Part shown: positions 1 to 7,200 of the stretch, piece after piece
Layout of the letters: the number at the start of each line of letters is the position of its first letter
Position numbering within the stretch: position 1 is the stretch's first letter
Assembly (NCBI GenBank): GCA_002392765.1
Contig: DGHT01000037.1
Location: forward strand, 1-13,512
DNA from: Verrucomicrobia bacterium UBA3841
GTDB lineage: Bacteria > Verrucomicrobiota > Kiritimatiellia > RFP12 > UBA1067
Direction of reading: 5' to 3'
DNA: 13,512 nucleotides
Program-made: the position numbers and the translations under genes
Notes under the pieces: model-generated
What the model saw: only the letters and a program-made list of their open reading frames with translations
What the model was told of the DNA's origin: nothing
Database searches by the model: none

Positions 1-60
1 TTCAGGCACAGAGTCCTGATCCTCGACATGAGCGCCCTGCGCTCCGCCGACCCATCTTGA
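1..60. other. Window edge: end or start of a neighbouring gene, undecided
   Basis: Two readings are possible. On the plus strand, frame 1 is open from the edge and stops with TGA at 58-60, which could be the last 19 codons of an upstream gene; its codons are GC-rich like the rest of the window. On the minus strand, an ATG at 30-28 opens a frame to the edge (MSRIRTLCL), about 46 nt downstream of the predicted start of the minus-strand promoter at 111-83, with AGGG five bases before the ATG. The good promoter pointing left favours the minus-strand reading. Neither peptide is long enough to recognise. Confidence 0.25.
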
Positions 61-67
61 GCTTTTT

Positions 68-96
68 TTGACATAATGAGTAATTATACTCATTAT
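68..96 (+). promoter_or_regulatory. Rightward sigma70-type promoter candidate
   Basis: TTGACA (68-73) is followed after exactly 17 nt by CATTAT (91-96), giving 10 of 12 consensus positions. The -35 end and the -10 both fall inside the inverted repeat at 73-96. A Shine-Dalgarno-like AAGGAG follows at 110-115, but no ATG, GTG or TTG start with a usable frame comes after it. The promoter may therefore be silent, serve a decayed gene, or be a by-product of the palindrome. Confidence 0.35.
73..96. repeat. 10-bp inverted repeat, likely operator
   Basis: ATAATGAGTA (73-82) and TACTCATTAT (87-96) are perfect inverted copies separated by four bases (ATTA). The element is AT-rich and has no T-run directly after it, so it does not look like a terminator. 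It covers the core elements of two opposed promoters, which is where a dimeric repressor would bind. The binding protein is unknown; nothing ties it to the AraC-type proteins encoded here, which normally bind direct repeats. Confidence 0.5.
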
Positions 97-111
97 TTCT
101 AGCGAAGTCAA
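83..111 (-). promoter_or_regulatory. Leftward sigma70-type promoter
   Basis: On the minus strand TTGACT (111-106) and TATAAT (88-83) are separated by exactly 17 nt, matching 11 of 12 consensus positions. Initiation is expected near 76, reading out of the left edge. The -10 is the centre of the inverted repeat at 73-96. This is one of the best promoters in the window and implies a gene starting at or beyond position 1 on the minus strand. Confidence 0.6.
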
Positions 112-131
112 GGAGAAAATCGATCTTTGCG

Positions 132-163
132 AAAAAAATAAAGCCGCCCGGACGGGGGACGGC
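132..163 (-). terminator. Rho-independent terminator of the small leftward transcript
   Basis: Read on the minus strand, GCCGTCC (163-157) pairs with GGGCGGC (149-143): seven base pairs including one G-U, with a 7-nt loop. TTTATTTTTTT follows at once (142-132). Hairpin plus U-tract is the classical intrinsic terminator. It lies between the promoter at 320-293 and the next minus-strand promoter at 111-83, so it closes a separate short unit. Confidence 0.75.
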
Positions 164-286
164 GTTGCAAGACAGGCGAAACCACAGGCGGACTACTGCG
201 TCACTTCATTGCGACAATTTTTCATTTGTAATTTCCGTTCCGATCTTCATTTTACATTTCGGCTACAAATTACGGTTTCGTAAAAC
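132..286 (-). ncRNA. Candidate small RNA, about 155 nt
   Basis: The segment lies between a complete promoter (320-293, predicted start near 286) and an intrinsic terminator ending at 132. The longest ATG frame inside encodes 14 residues (250-206) and has no Shine-Dalgarno, so a protein product is unlikely. Possible structure includes a 7-bp stem between ATTTGTA (270-264) and TACAAAT (230-224), and a CGCCTGT direct repeat (190-184 and 178-172). It is transcribed divergently from the XylR-type gene at 492. I recognise no known RNA family; a short leader peptide or a decayed gene remains possible. Confidence 0.5.
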
Positions 287-292
287 AGAGAT

Positions 293-320
293 ATTATACC
301 AAATTTCCATCTTTGGGCAA
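293..320 (-). promoter_or_regulatory. Promoter of the small leftward transcript
   Basis: On the minus strand TTGCCC (320-315) is followed after 16 nt by a perfect TATAAT (298-293), with the TG extension at 300-299 immediately upstream (TGG before the hexamer, counting from 301). Predicted start is near 286. The two direct repeats at 326-366 lie directly upstream of the -35, the usual place for an AraC-family activator. Confidence 0.6.
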
Positions 321-325
321 TCCTG

Positions 326-366
326 TTTTGTGTTTTTGGGGAATATTATTTTGTGCTTTTGGGGAA
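326..366. repeat. Two 18-bp direct repeats, candidate activator sites
   Basis: TTTTGTGTTTTTGGGGAA (326-343) and TTTTGTGCTTTTGGGGAA (349-366) differ at one base and are offset by 23 bp, close to two helical turns. AraC-family proteins, including E. coli XylR, bind paired direct repeats with this kind of phasing. Relative to the leftward start near 286 the copies lie at about -40 to -57 and -63 to -80, against the -35. The adjacent XylR-type gene at 492 is the obvious candidate binder; that link is inferred. Confidence 0.5.
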
Positions 367-475
367 GGCACACCAAAATTCCGCACATCAATACCTTTCG
401 GCAACATCTCCGCCGAATCTGGCAAAGGGGATTTTTGCAAACAAGCAAATAATCTACCTTTTTCGGCAAGAAATG

Positions 476-484
476 TGATATACT
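476..484 (+). promoter_or_regulatory. Extended -10 promoter of the first XylR-type gene
   Basis: TGATATACT carries a TG extension and TATACT (479-484). Only seven bases separate it from the ATG at 492, so transcription should start at or next to the start codon. No Shine-Dalgarno lies before the ATG and no convincing -35 is present (ACCTTT at the right distance). The mRNA is probably leaderless. Confidence 0.5.
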
Positions 485-491
485 ATCTGAC

Positions 492-1670
492 ATGGACCAA
501 GATACCAAGAGGATAGTGCTGGCATTCCGGCTCGCGGGAGAGCCCGGACGTCGCAAGCTCGACGGATTCTTCCGCTACATGGCAGACCATCAGCTCGACT
601 GGCAGCTCCAGTTCGTGCGCATACGGGAGGACTTCAACGCCGAATTCGTCGCATCGTTTCCCGAACGCGGCATAGACGGCATCGTGTTCTCGCTGCCCGA
701 TGCTCGCGACGGCGCGGAGGAGCTTGCGCGGCTCGACATACCTACCATCGCGCTGGACATCTTCGACGAAAGCCTGTTGCACGGACGCAAGAGAAACCTT
801 GTGTTCATCGGCGGATCATGCAAAGACATAGGCCAGACTGCCGCTCGGCATTTTCTTTCGCAGGGGCTCTACCGTTCGTATGCTTTCGTACCGGATCTCG
901 CCGGCCACACCTGGAGCCGATTGAGAGGCGAGGCGTTCATCGCCGAAATGGCGCACAACGGATTCAAGACCGCCGTGTACAGGACGCGCGGCAAGGGATA
1001 CGATCTTCCCAAGCTGCGCGCATGGATCAACAAGCTACCTCGTCCCGTCGGGATATTCGCCGCTTTCGACGATCGCGCGACACAAGTCCTCGAGGCGTGC
1101 CGCGACGCGGGGCTGGACGTGCCGCATCAAGTCGCCGTCATAGGCGTGGACAACGACGAGATGATCTGCCCGCATACGACGCCGCCTTTGACGTCGGTAC
1201 AGCCCGACCATACACGCATCGGCGAACTTGCGGCGGAGAAACTGCAGGAGATGATGGACGGTCGGCGCTCCACGCGCCCGGAGCGCATTTTGGTCGGCGT
1301 CAAGCGCATAGAAGTCCGCCAATCGACAAGCCCGGTCACTCAATCCGGAAGGCTTGTCCAGCGCGCTCTCGCCTTCATCACCGCGCACTATGCCGAGCCG
1401 ATACGCCCGCAGGACGTCGTCAGGGAACTCAAGGTCTCGCGCCGACTTGCGGATTTGCGTTTTTCCGAACTTCAGGGGGAATCGATCGGAAAGGCAATTC
1501 TGCACGCGCGCCTTGAAGCGGTGCGCAAGATGCTCACCGCCACGAACGACACTTTCGAAAACATCGCCGCCGCTTGCGGATTCAACAAGGTAGATCGCAT
1601 GCGGACGGCGTTCAAGGCGCGATACGACATTTCCATGCACGACTACCGCGCCCAGAGCCGCAGCAGATGA
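492..1670 (+). CDS. XylR-type transcriptional regulator (LacI-like sensor + AraC HTH), copy 1
   Basis: Cytoplasmic sugar-responsive DNA-binding regulator of 392 residues, the same length as E. coli XylR. Residues ~5-275 form a LacI/periplasmic-binding-like sensor: the strand KRIVLAFRLAG at the start, FAAFDDRA near 189-196, and the VAVIGVDNDEMIC / PPLTSVQPD signature at 214-239. Residues ~285-388 are a two-helix-turn-helix AraC domain: the first HTH is around PQDVVRELKVS, the second around IAAACGFNKVDRMRTAFKA, ending in HDYR. The second HTH departs from the usual AraC consensus (KVDRM instead of a D-S-F pattern), so its recognition sequence may differ. The paralogue at 3109 flanks the same enzyme gene. 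The start is fixed by the extended -10 eight bases upstream. Ligand is unknown; a sugar or sugar acid handled by the neighbouring enzyme is inferred. Confidence 0.9.
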   Translation: MDQDTKRIVLAFRLAGEPGRRKLDGFFRYMADHQLDWQLQFVRIREDFNAEFVASFPERGIDGIVFSLPDARDGAEELARLDIPTIALDIFDESLLHGRKRNLVFIGGSCKDIGQTAARHFLSQGLYRSYAFVPDLAGHTWSRLRGEAFIAEMAHNGFKTAVYRTRGKGYDLPKLRAWINKLPRPVGIFAAFDDRATQVLEACRDAGLDVPHQVAVIGVDNDEMICPHTTPPLTSVQPDHTRIGELAAEKLQEMMDGRRSTRPERILVGVKRIEVRQSTSPVTQSGRLVQRALAFITAHYAEPIRPQDVVRELKVSRRLADLRFSELQGESIGKAILHARLEAVRKMLTATNDTFENIAAACGFNKVDRMRTAFKARYDISMHDYRAQSRSR

Positions 1671-1696
1671 CAGGCGCTTCAGCTCCAGCGCCTGTC
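1669..1696. terminator. Hairpin shared by two convergent genes
   Basis: GACAGGCGCT (1669-1678) and AGCGCCTGTC (1687-1696) form a perfect 10-bp stem with an 8-nt loop. The stem starts inside the stop codon of the XylR-type gene, and the loop contains the stop codon of the convergent enzyme gene. No T-run follows on either strand, so it is not a standard intrinsic terminator. It may act as a bidirectional 3'-end or processing structure. Confidence 0.5.
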
Positions 1697-3001
1697 GTTC
1701 GCCCACTCTTTATCCCATTCCTTCGTGGAATTCCACGGCGGCGGGAAGTCGGCGCATGCCTGCTTCTTGATCAGTTTTTCGTTCAATTCGTCTATACCGA
1801 GCCCCGGCTTCACCGGGACCTTGATGAATCCGCCCTTGTAGGAAAGCGCGGGCTTCACGAGATCGCCCCACCACGGCACGTCGACCGAGTGCAGCTCGAG
1901 CGCCATGAAGTTCCTGGTCGCGGCCGCGGTGTGCACCGCCGCGAGGCAGGCGATCGGAGATTCGGCCATGTGGATGTTCATCTGCACGCCGCAGTCCTCG
2001 GCCATGTCGCCTACCTTCTTCGTCTCCATGATGCCGCCGCAGGTGAGAAGGTCCGGATGCACGACCGCTAGCGCATGCGACTCGAGAAGCGGCTTGAAAT
2101 CCTCCTTCAGGTAGATGTCCTCGCCGGTGCCGAGCGGAGTCGTCGTCGCGGCGTGAAGCTGTTTCCATTGTTCAGTGTTGCGCCATGGAAGAACGTCCTC
2201 CGCCCACGAAAGGTGGTACTTCTCGAGGCGCCTGAGGAGCTGCACGCAATCCTCGTAGGGTATGTGCCCGAGGTGGTCGATCGCAATCGGCACCTCCCAG
2301 CCGATGACGTCGCGGACATCCGCCATGTACTTCTCAAGGTAGTCGAGTCCGGTCTCTGTGATGTGGATGCCGGTGTGACCGTGCGCCGTAGTGAAAAGCT
2401 CGAACGCTTCTCCGCGCATCGACCTCGGGTCGATCGAACCATGCGGCGTCTGGACGACGTGCTTCATCTTCCTCATGTACTCGAGGTAGCCGAGCGGCGC
2501 GACAAGCGCATTCTTGACGTTCGTGAGAAGCTCGATGCCGAGATCCATCTTGAGGAACGTGAAGCCCATCTTCATGCGCTCTTTCAAGGCCGCGCCCATG
2601 TCGCGCCCGCCGCCCTCCGAGTCGGTATCGCAGTAGCAGCGGATTTCGTCGCGCCACCTGCCGCCAAGAAGCTGCCATACGGGGAGCCCCCACGCCTTGC
2701 CGCAGAGATCCCAGCACGCAAGCTCGACCGCACACACGCCTCCCGCCTGGCGGGAGTCGCCGCCGAACTGCTTGATGCGGCGGAAAATCTTCTCGACGTT
2801 GCACGGGTTCTCGCCGAGGATGCGGCTCTTCAGCATCGCGGCGTACGTGCGCGAGCTTGCGTCGCGGACTTCGCCATAGCCGACGAGCCCCTGGTTCGTG
2901 TAGAGCTTCATAAGCGTACAGCGCTTGGGTGCGCCGTCGATATCGGCGAAGCGCATGTCCGTTATCTTCAGTGTGGAAGGATTTATTTTATTGATGTTCA
3001 T
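1679..3001 (-). CDS. Enolase-superfamily enzyme, MR/MLE group, probable sugar-acid dehydratase
   Basis: A 440-residue cytoplasmic enzyme of the mandelate racemase/muconate lactonizing group, which abstracts the alpha-proton of a carboxylate bound to Mg2+. The N-terminal capping domain covers ~1-125. In the barrel, metal ligands are D242 (AIDHLGH), E268 (WAEDVLPW) and E294 (GTGEDIY). H344 (NIHMAES) and D317 (HPDLLTCGG) form the His-Asp dyad, 27 residues apart as in mandelate racemase. The second-strand motif is K151-M-D153, not the usual KxK, so one of the two acid/base sides is altered, which fits a dehydratase better than a racemase. An extra ~60 residues follow this motif (155-215), making the protein longer than most relatives. 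The start at 3001 is supported by a perfect extended -10 just upstream. Flanking XylR-type regulators point to inducible sugar-acid catabolism; the substrate cannot be named. Confidence 0.88.
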   Translation of the reverse strand: MNINKINPSTLKITDMRFADIDGAPKRCTLMKLYTNQGLVGYGEVRDASSRTYAAMLKSRILGENPCNVEKIFRRIKQFGGDSRQAGGVCAVELACWDLCGKAWGLPVWQLLGGRWRDEIRCYCDTDSEGGGRDMGAALKERMKMGFTFLKMDLGIELLTNVKNALVAPLGYLEYMRKMKHVVQTPHGSIDPRSMRGEAFELFTTAHGHTGIHITETGLDYLEKYMADVRDVIGWEVPIAIDHLGHIPYEDCVQLLRRLEKYHLSWAEDVLPWRNTEQWKQLHAATTTPLGTGEDIYLKEDFKPLLESHALAVVHPDLLTCGGIMETKKVGDMAEDCGVQMNIHMAESPIACLAAVHTAAATRNFMALELHSVDVPWWGDLVKPALSYKGGFIKVPVKPGLGIDELNEKLIKKQACADFPPPWNSTKEWDKEWANDRRWS

Positions 3002-3011
3002 ACTGAAGCGT

Positions 3012-3020
3012 ATTATACCA
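3012..3020 (-). promoter_or_regulatory. Extended -10 promoter of the enolase-superfamily gene
   Basis: On the minus strand TGGTATAAT carries a perfect TATAAT (3017-3012) with TG extension. Ten bases lie between it and the ATG at 3001, so the leader is only about 3-4 nt. No Shine-Dalgarno is present. The -35 region at 17 nt (TAGCAC) is poor, which suggests dependence on the extended -10 or on an activator. Confidence 0.6.
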
Positions 3021-3032
3021 TTTAACAGTGTC

Positions 3033-3079
3033 CCGTGCTATACTCAAACCAGCAAAAAAATCTCACATTTTATGCACGG
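3033..3079. repeat. Spaced inverted repeat in the divergent intergenic region
   Basis: CCGTGC (3033-3038) and GCACGG (3074-3079) are inverted copies 35 nt apart, lying upstream of the promoters of both divergent genes. They could be half-sites for one of the XylR-type regulators. At six bases, chance occurrence is quite possible. Confidence 0.25.
3036..3044 (+). promoter_or_regulatory. Alternative upstream -10 for the second XylR-type gene
   Basis: TGCTATACT has a TG extension and TATACT (3039-3044) on the plus strand. Initiation would be near 3051, giving a leader of about 58 nt for the gene at 3109. No clear -35 or Shine-Dalgarno supports it, so the start-proximal -10 is preferred. Confidence 0.25.
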
Positions 3080-3083
3080 AATA

Positions 3084-3097
3084 TGATATGATATAGT
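3084..3097 (+). promoter_or_regulatory. Extended -10 promoter of the second XylR-type gene
   Basis: Two overlapping extended -10 boxes occur: TGATATGAT (3084-3092) and TGATATAGT (3089-3097). From the second, initiation would fall near 3104, leaving about 5 nt of leader before the ATG at 3109. No Shine-Dalgarno lies in the gap. The arrangement matches the promoters of the two preceding genes. Confidence 0.5.
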
Positions 3098-3108
3098 AAA
3101 AACCAACC

Positions 3109-4257
3109 ATGAAGAAGAAAATATTCATCGCGCTGAAAATGGCCGGCACGGCCGGACAGAGCAAGCTGGCGGGCATTTTCCGCTATCTTGGCGAACATTA
3201 TCCGGACAACCAGCCCTGGGACTTGAAGCTGGTGCGCACGCATGTAGAACTGACTCGCAGACTTGTGGAACAGGCGATCGCCGACGGCACCGACGGATTT
3301 GTGATTTCGATTCCGGATACTGACGCCGCAGTAGAGCCGCTGGCGGACGCGTCCGCGCCCGTCGTCACGATGGACGTATCTCTCGCGCCGCTGGAAAATC
3401 GCGGCGCGAACAGGGTAAGCATCCGCAATTCGAGCGAGAAAATCGGACGGGCGGCCGCCGCGTATCTCATGGGGCAGGGCATAGCCCATTCGTACGCGTT
3501 CCTTCATCCCGCCGAACCGACGGACTGGAGCCGCGGAAGATTCGAATCCTTCCGCGCGGCGCTCAAAATCCACGGGATGCACTGCAATGAGCTTTTCGAC
3601 CGGCGCGAAGTGCTGAAGCTGCGCAGACCGGCGGCGGTGTTCGCCGCGTTCGACGACTGCGCGCACGACCTTTTGGAACTGCTTTCGGAGAAAAAAGTGC
3701 GCGTACCGCGCGAGGTCGCCGTGATGGGAGTGGACAACGACACCCTCATCTGCGAAAACACGCGCCCGCGCCTTTCGTCGGTTTTGCCCGATTTCGAAGG
3801 CGAAGGATATCTCGCGGCGCAAACCCTGGATTCGATGATGCGCGGCGAAGCGCCCAAATCGAGCGTTCTGTTTGCAGGAGTGAAGGACATCGTCCGCCGC
3901 GAATCGACAAGCGAGCCGACCTGCTCCGGCAATCTCGTCCAAAAGGCTCTCGCCTACATAGAGCGGCATGCTCTCGAAGGCATCGGCGCAGCCGATGTGG
4001 TCAGGCACCTCAAGTGCTCGCATCGTCTCGCAAGCCTCAGATTCCGCGAACTTCAAGGATGCAGCATTCTGCAAGCGATAACAGCCAGACGCCTTGAGGA
4101 GGTGAAGCGGCGTCTTCGCGAAACAAAGGAGAAGATAGACGCCATAGCCGTCTCATGCGGGTACGAAAATCCAAACTACCTGAAAAACCTCTTCAAAAAA
4201 CGCTATGCGATGTCGATGCGCGAATTCCGCCGCGCCGCCGGCATCGTGCAGGCGTGA
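3109..4257 (+). CDS. XylR-type transcriptional regulator (LacI-like sensor + AraC HTH), copy 2
   Basis: A 382-residue paralogue of the regulator at 492. The sensor domain (~4-265) shares its landmarks: KIFIALKMAG at the start, VFAAFDDCA (177-185), VAVMGVDNDTLIC (203-215) and RLSSVLPD (221-228). The AraC domain spans ~275-375, with DVVRHLKCSHRLA in the first HTH and IAVSCGYENPNYLKNLFKK in the second, the latter closer to the AraC consensus than in copy 1. Different sensor and recognition-helix residues suggest a related but separate ligand and site. It is divergent from the enolase-superfamily gene across 107 bp and convergent with the giant gene, with only 3 bp between stop codons. It may regulate the divergent enzyme, itself, or a distant sugar operon; the sequence does not decide. 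Confidence 0.9.
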   Translation: MKKKIFIALKMAGTAGQSKLAGIFRYLGEHYPDNQPWDLKLVRTHVELTRRLVEQAIADGTDGFVISIPDTDAAVEPLADASAPVVTMDVSLAPLENRGANRVSIRNSSEKIGRAAAAYLMGQGIAHSYAFLHPAEPTDWSRGRFESFRAALKIHGMHCNELFDRREVLKLRRPAAVFAAFDDCAHDLLELLSEKKVRVPREVAVMGVDNDTLICENTRPRLSSVLPDFEGEGYLAAQTLDSMMRGEAPKSSVLFAGVKDIVRRESTSEPTCSGNLVQKALAYIERHALEGIGAADVVRHLKCSHRLASLRFRELQGCSILQAITARRLEEVKRRLRETKEKIDAIAVSCGYENPNYLKNLFKKRYAMSMREFRRAAGIVQA

Positions 4258-4260
4258 GGC

Positions 4261-7200
4261 CTACCTTCTACCGTTTTTCTTCTTCTCGCGGTCGAGCGCG
4301 TCGTTGATGGCCTTCGGCGTGAAGAGGTTGGGAACGTTGATTTCCGGCACCGGCACGTTCTTGGCGTTGAGGCATTTGCTCACCTGGTCCGCCCAGGTGT
4401 TCAGGTCCAGCTTGTATTTCTGGAGCGCCTTCGTGAATTCCGCCGGCGAGACGTCCTGCCCCACGCGCTTGGCGAGCGCGTGCAGGTCCTGCAGATGCGG
4501 CGGCATCGGATGGCCGAGAACCCTGTTTGCGCCGCGCGGAACGATGATGTTGTCCGTCTGCTTGGTGATCTGCCGGATGCCCTCGCACACATCGCCCACC
4601 GCCTGGCACCGCAGATCGAAAGCCTTCTCGAGCAGCTTCGCCTTCGCCGAGCCCTGGTACTTCGCCGCCAGCGCCTCCCACTCCGCCGCGCGGGCGAGCT
4701 TGTCGCTCGCCGTCGGCCCCCACCACTCCACGCCCTTGTGCTTGATGGACGCCGCGTTGATGGTCGGGTTGTGGAGGTCGTTCGCGAGGAGGTTCTTGTT
4801 GATCTTGCCGTCCTTGGTCATGCCGATCATCCCGGGCAGGTCCTCGTAGCCGTCGAGGTTGTGCTCGAACACGTAGCTGGCCGCGTCGCCGTTGGGGTTG
4901 ACGTAGGTGACGTCCTTGCCCTTCATGAACTTCAGCGCCTCGTCCATGCTCGGCGGCTCCTTCCCGCCGTGCATCTTCTTCCAGAGACGGCGCGCGACGG
5001 ACCGCTGTCCGATGGACTGGTCGATCGTCAGGTCCTTCGTGCGGTCGGAGAAGACCTTCTGCATGAAGGAGATGTCGCGGTCGCCAGGCACCTTCTTGCC
5101 GGTCAGGTAGTCCGTCTTGATGCCGTTCGAGGCGTTCATCACGTAGAGCTGGTCGGGCGGGACGCCGAGCTCCTTCGCGATGTCGCCCAGCGCCTCGCGC
5201 TGCACGCTGTCGAGCAGGTTCTCGCGGTAGTTGTTGAACTGCGCGCGCATGCGCTTGGCGTAGTCGCCCCTCACCTCCTGGAGCTTCTTGAGCGCGCACT
5301 TGTCGCTCCACACCTCGTCGGCGAGCCGGCGGTACTCCTCCTTCGCGGCCTTGAGGGCGGGTTTGTTGTTCTTCGCCGCGTCCTCCATCGCCTGCTGGGC
5401 CTTCTGGAGCTTGCGGACCTTCTTCAGGCCGTTCTCCATCGCCTCCTCGTACTGCTTCACGGCCTTGAGCTCGGCCGGCGACATGTCCTTGCGCGACTTC
5501 TTCAGGAGCTCCTCCGCCCGCTTCGCCGCCTCCTCCTCGGAGCGGACGACGTTCTCGACCGCCTTGGCAGCGGCCTTCGTTCCGCCGCCGAGGAAGTTCT
5601 TGCAGGTCTGGAGAGCCTTGTCGCCGGCCTTGTAGAGGCTGGACTTGCTCTGCAGCCACGAGTCGGCCCCGTCCATCGCCTTGCGGTATCTGCCCGCCCA
5701 CATCTGCATCGTGGCGTTCAAGTCGATGTTCGCCGACTTCGCCGCGCCCTGGATCGCGCCCTGCGCGATCATCTCCATGAGGACCTGCTTGCCAATCTCC
5801 TCCGCGCCGATCTTGAACGCGGCCAAGAAGCCGAATTCCTTGGCGTCCTTGCACGTCATGATCTCGTTCTGCATGTTCTCGAGCACGGTCATCGTGGTGA
5901 ACACGTGCTCGGACACGCCGCCGGTGAGGACGCCCATCGCCATCCGGCCGAGGAAGCCCGTGTTGTCGCGAAGCCCCTGCATGAACGCATAGCACGCCTT
6001 CAGGTCGTCGCTGAACGTCACCTTGTAGGGCACTCCGTTCGCGCCCACGAACCTCCCCTCGATGAATCCCACGTATGTATCCATCACGCTCTTGACCTGG
6101 CGCTCGTCGTAGCCGAAGCGGCTGTCGTAGCCGTCGATCATGCGATCGATCATGTTCCGCAGCGAGAACAGGCGGTTGATGCACGTGCCCTCGATCTTGA
6201 ACCTGATGCGCTCCAGCCGCTTGCGGATGTGCGCGTCGCGGTCAAGGCACTCACGCTCGTCGTCCGAGTTCTCGAAGACGCGCAGTGGCTGCGAATGGAG
6301 GAGCACCTGCTTCTTCGCCGTGAACGTGCGGGCGAAGTTCGACACCCTGTTGCTGTACACGGCATCTACCTCAAGGTCCGCCAGAAGGCGGAGCGGCGGG
6401 TCCAGAACACCCTTCGTCGGCCCGATCTTGACTACGTGCGAGCCGTTCGCGCGCGTCTTGCCCGTCGAGATCGCCTTGATCCCGAGCCTATCGACTAGCT
6501 CCTGGTGGTTCTCCTCGGCGTCGCGCGTCTGGCAGTAGCGGTCGTTCGCGACCTTCGTGGCCGTCACGCGCGTCGCCTTGGGCACGGCCGGGATGCGGAT
6601 GAAGTCCGCCCTGTCCTCGTCGTAGAGGAGCAGCAGCATCGCGCCTTCGCGCAGCGGGACCTCGAAGTCCTCCTGCCGGATGACGTACTTGTCGTCCGGG
6701 TCCTTCTCCGGGTCTCCCGCGATGTCCTGCTTGTCGAGCTTGTACTTGCTCTTCTCGCCCATTTCGAGGTAGCAGGGTATCGTGTTCGCCTGCAGCATGA
6801 ACGAGAGGCCCAGGTGGATGCGGTAGACCGGGAACGTCTCATAGACCTTCACGTAGTCCTTGTCGCCCTTCTTGCCGCTTTCCGCGACGACCTTCAGGAG
6901 GATTCCCTCGCTCGTACCCGCCGGAAGCTCGTACGTGCCGGTCTCCTTGATGACGGCCTCCCAAAGTCCCTTGTCGCCGTGCTCCTTGTCCCTGACGACC
7001 TCGACGCTGTAGGGAATCGGCTCCTTGACGGCGTCCGCCTCAAGGTACCTGCCGTCCTCGCCGGCGGCGCCCATGCGCCGGAAGCCCGCCGTCACCGTGT
7101 ACTCCCGGTTCGTGGGCATGTTGAGGACGGCGAACGGGATGCGGTACTCGTCCAGCCCGACCTTGTTCTTCTTCTTGTCCTCGCTCTTCAGGACGAACTT

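Noticed and set aside
80..285. Plus-strand frame after the AAGGAG at 110-115
   Set aside because: The frame is open for about 65 codons but has no ATG, GTG or usable TTG start, and it crosses the terminator of the opposite-strand transcript.
4258..4260. Immunity gene downstream of the toxin-like C-terminus
   Set aside because: Only 3 bp separate the giant gene's stop from the convergent regulator, so no cognate immunity gene can sit there.
4246..4275. Terminator between the second XylR-type gene and the giant gene
   Set aside because: Only a 4-bp stem (AGGC/GCCT at 4250-4262) is available; the following pyrimidine-rich stretch is coding on the other strand.
4480..6498. 672-codon plus-strand open frame opposite the giant gene
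   Set aside because: Leu/Arg/Val-rich shadow of a GC-rich gene with no domain, signal or Shine-Dalgarno; the minus-strand protein has clear modular structure. The same applies to the 316-codon frame at 2075-3025 and the 328-codon frame at 12111-13097.
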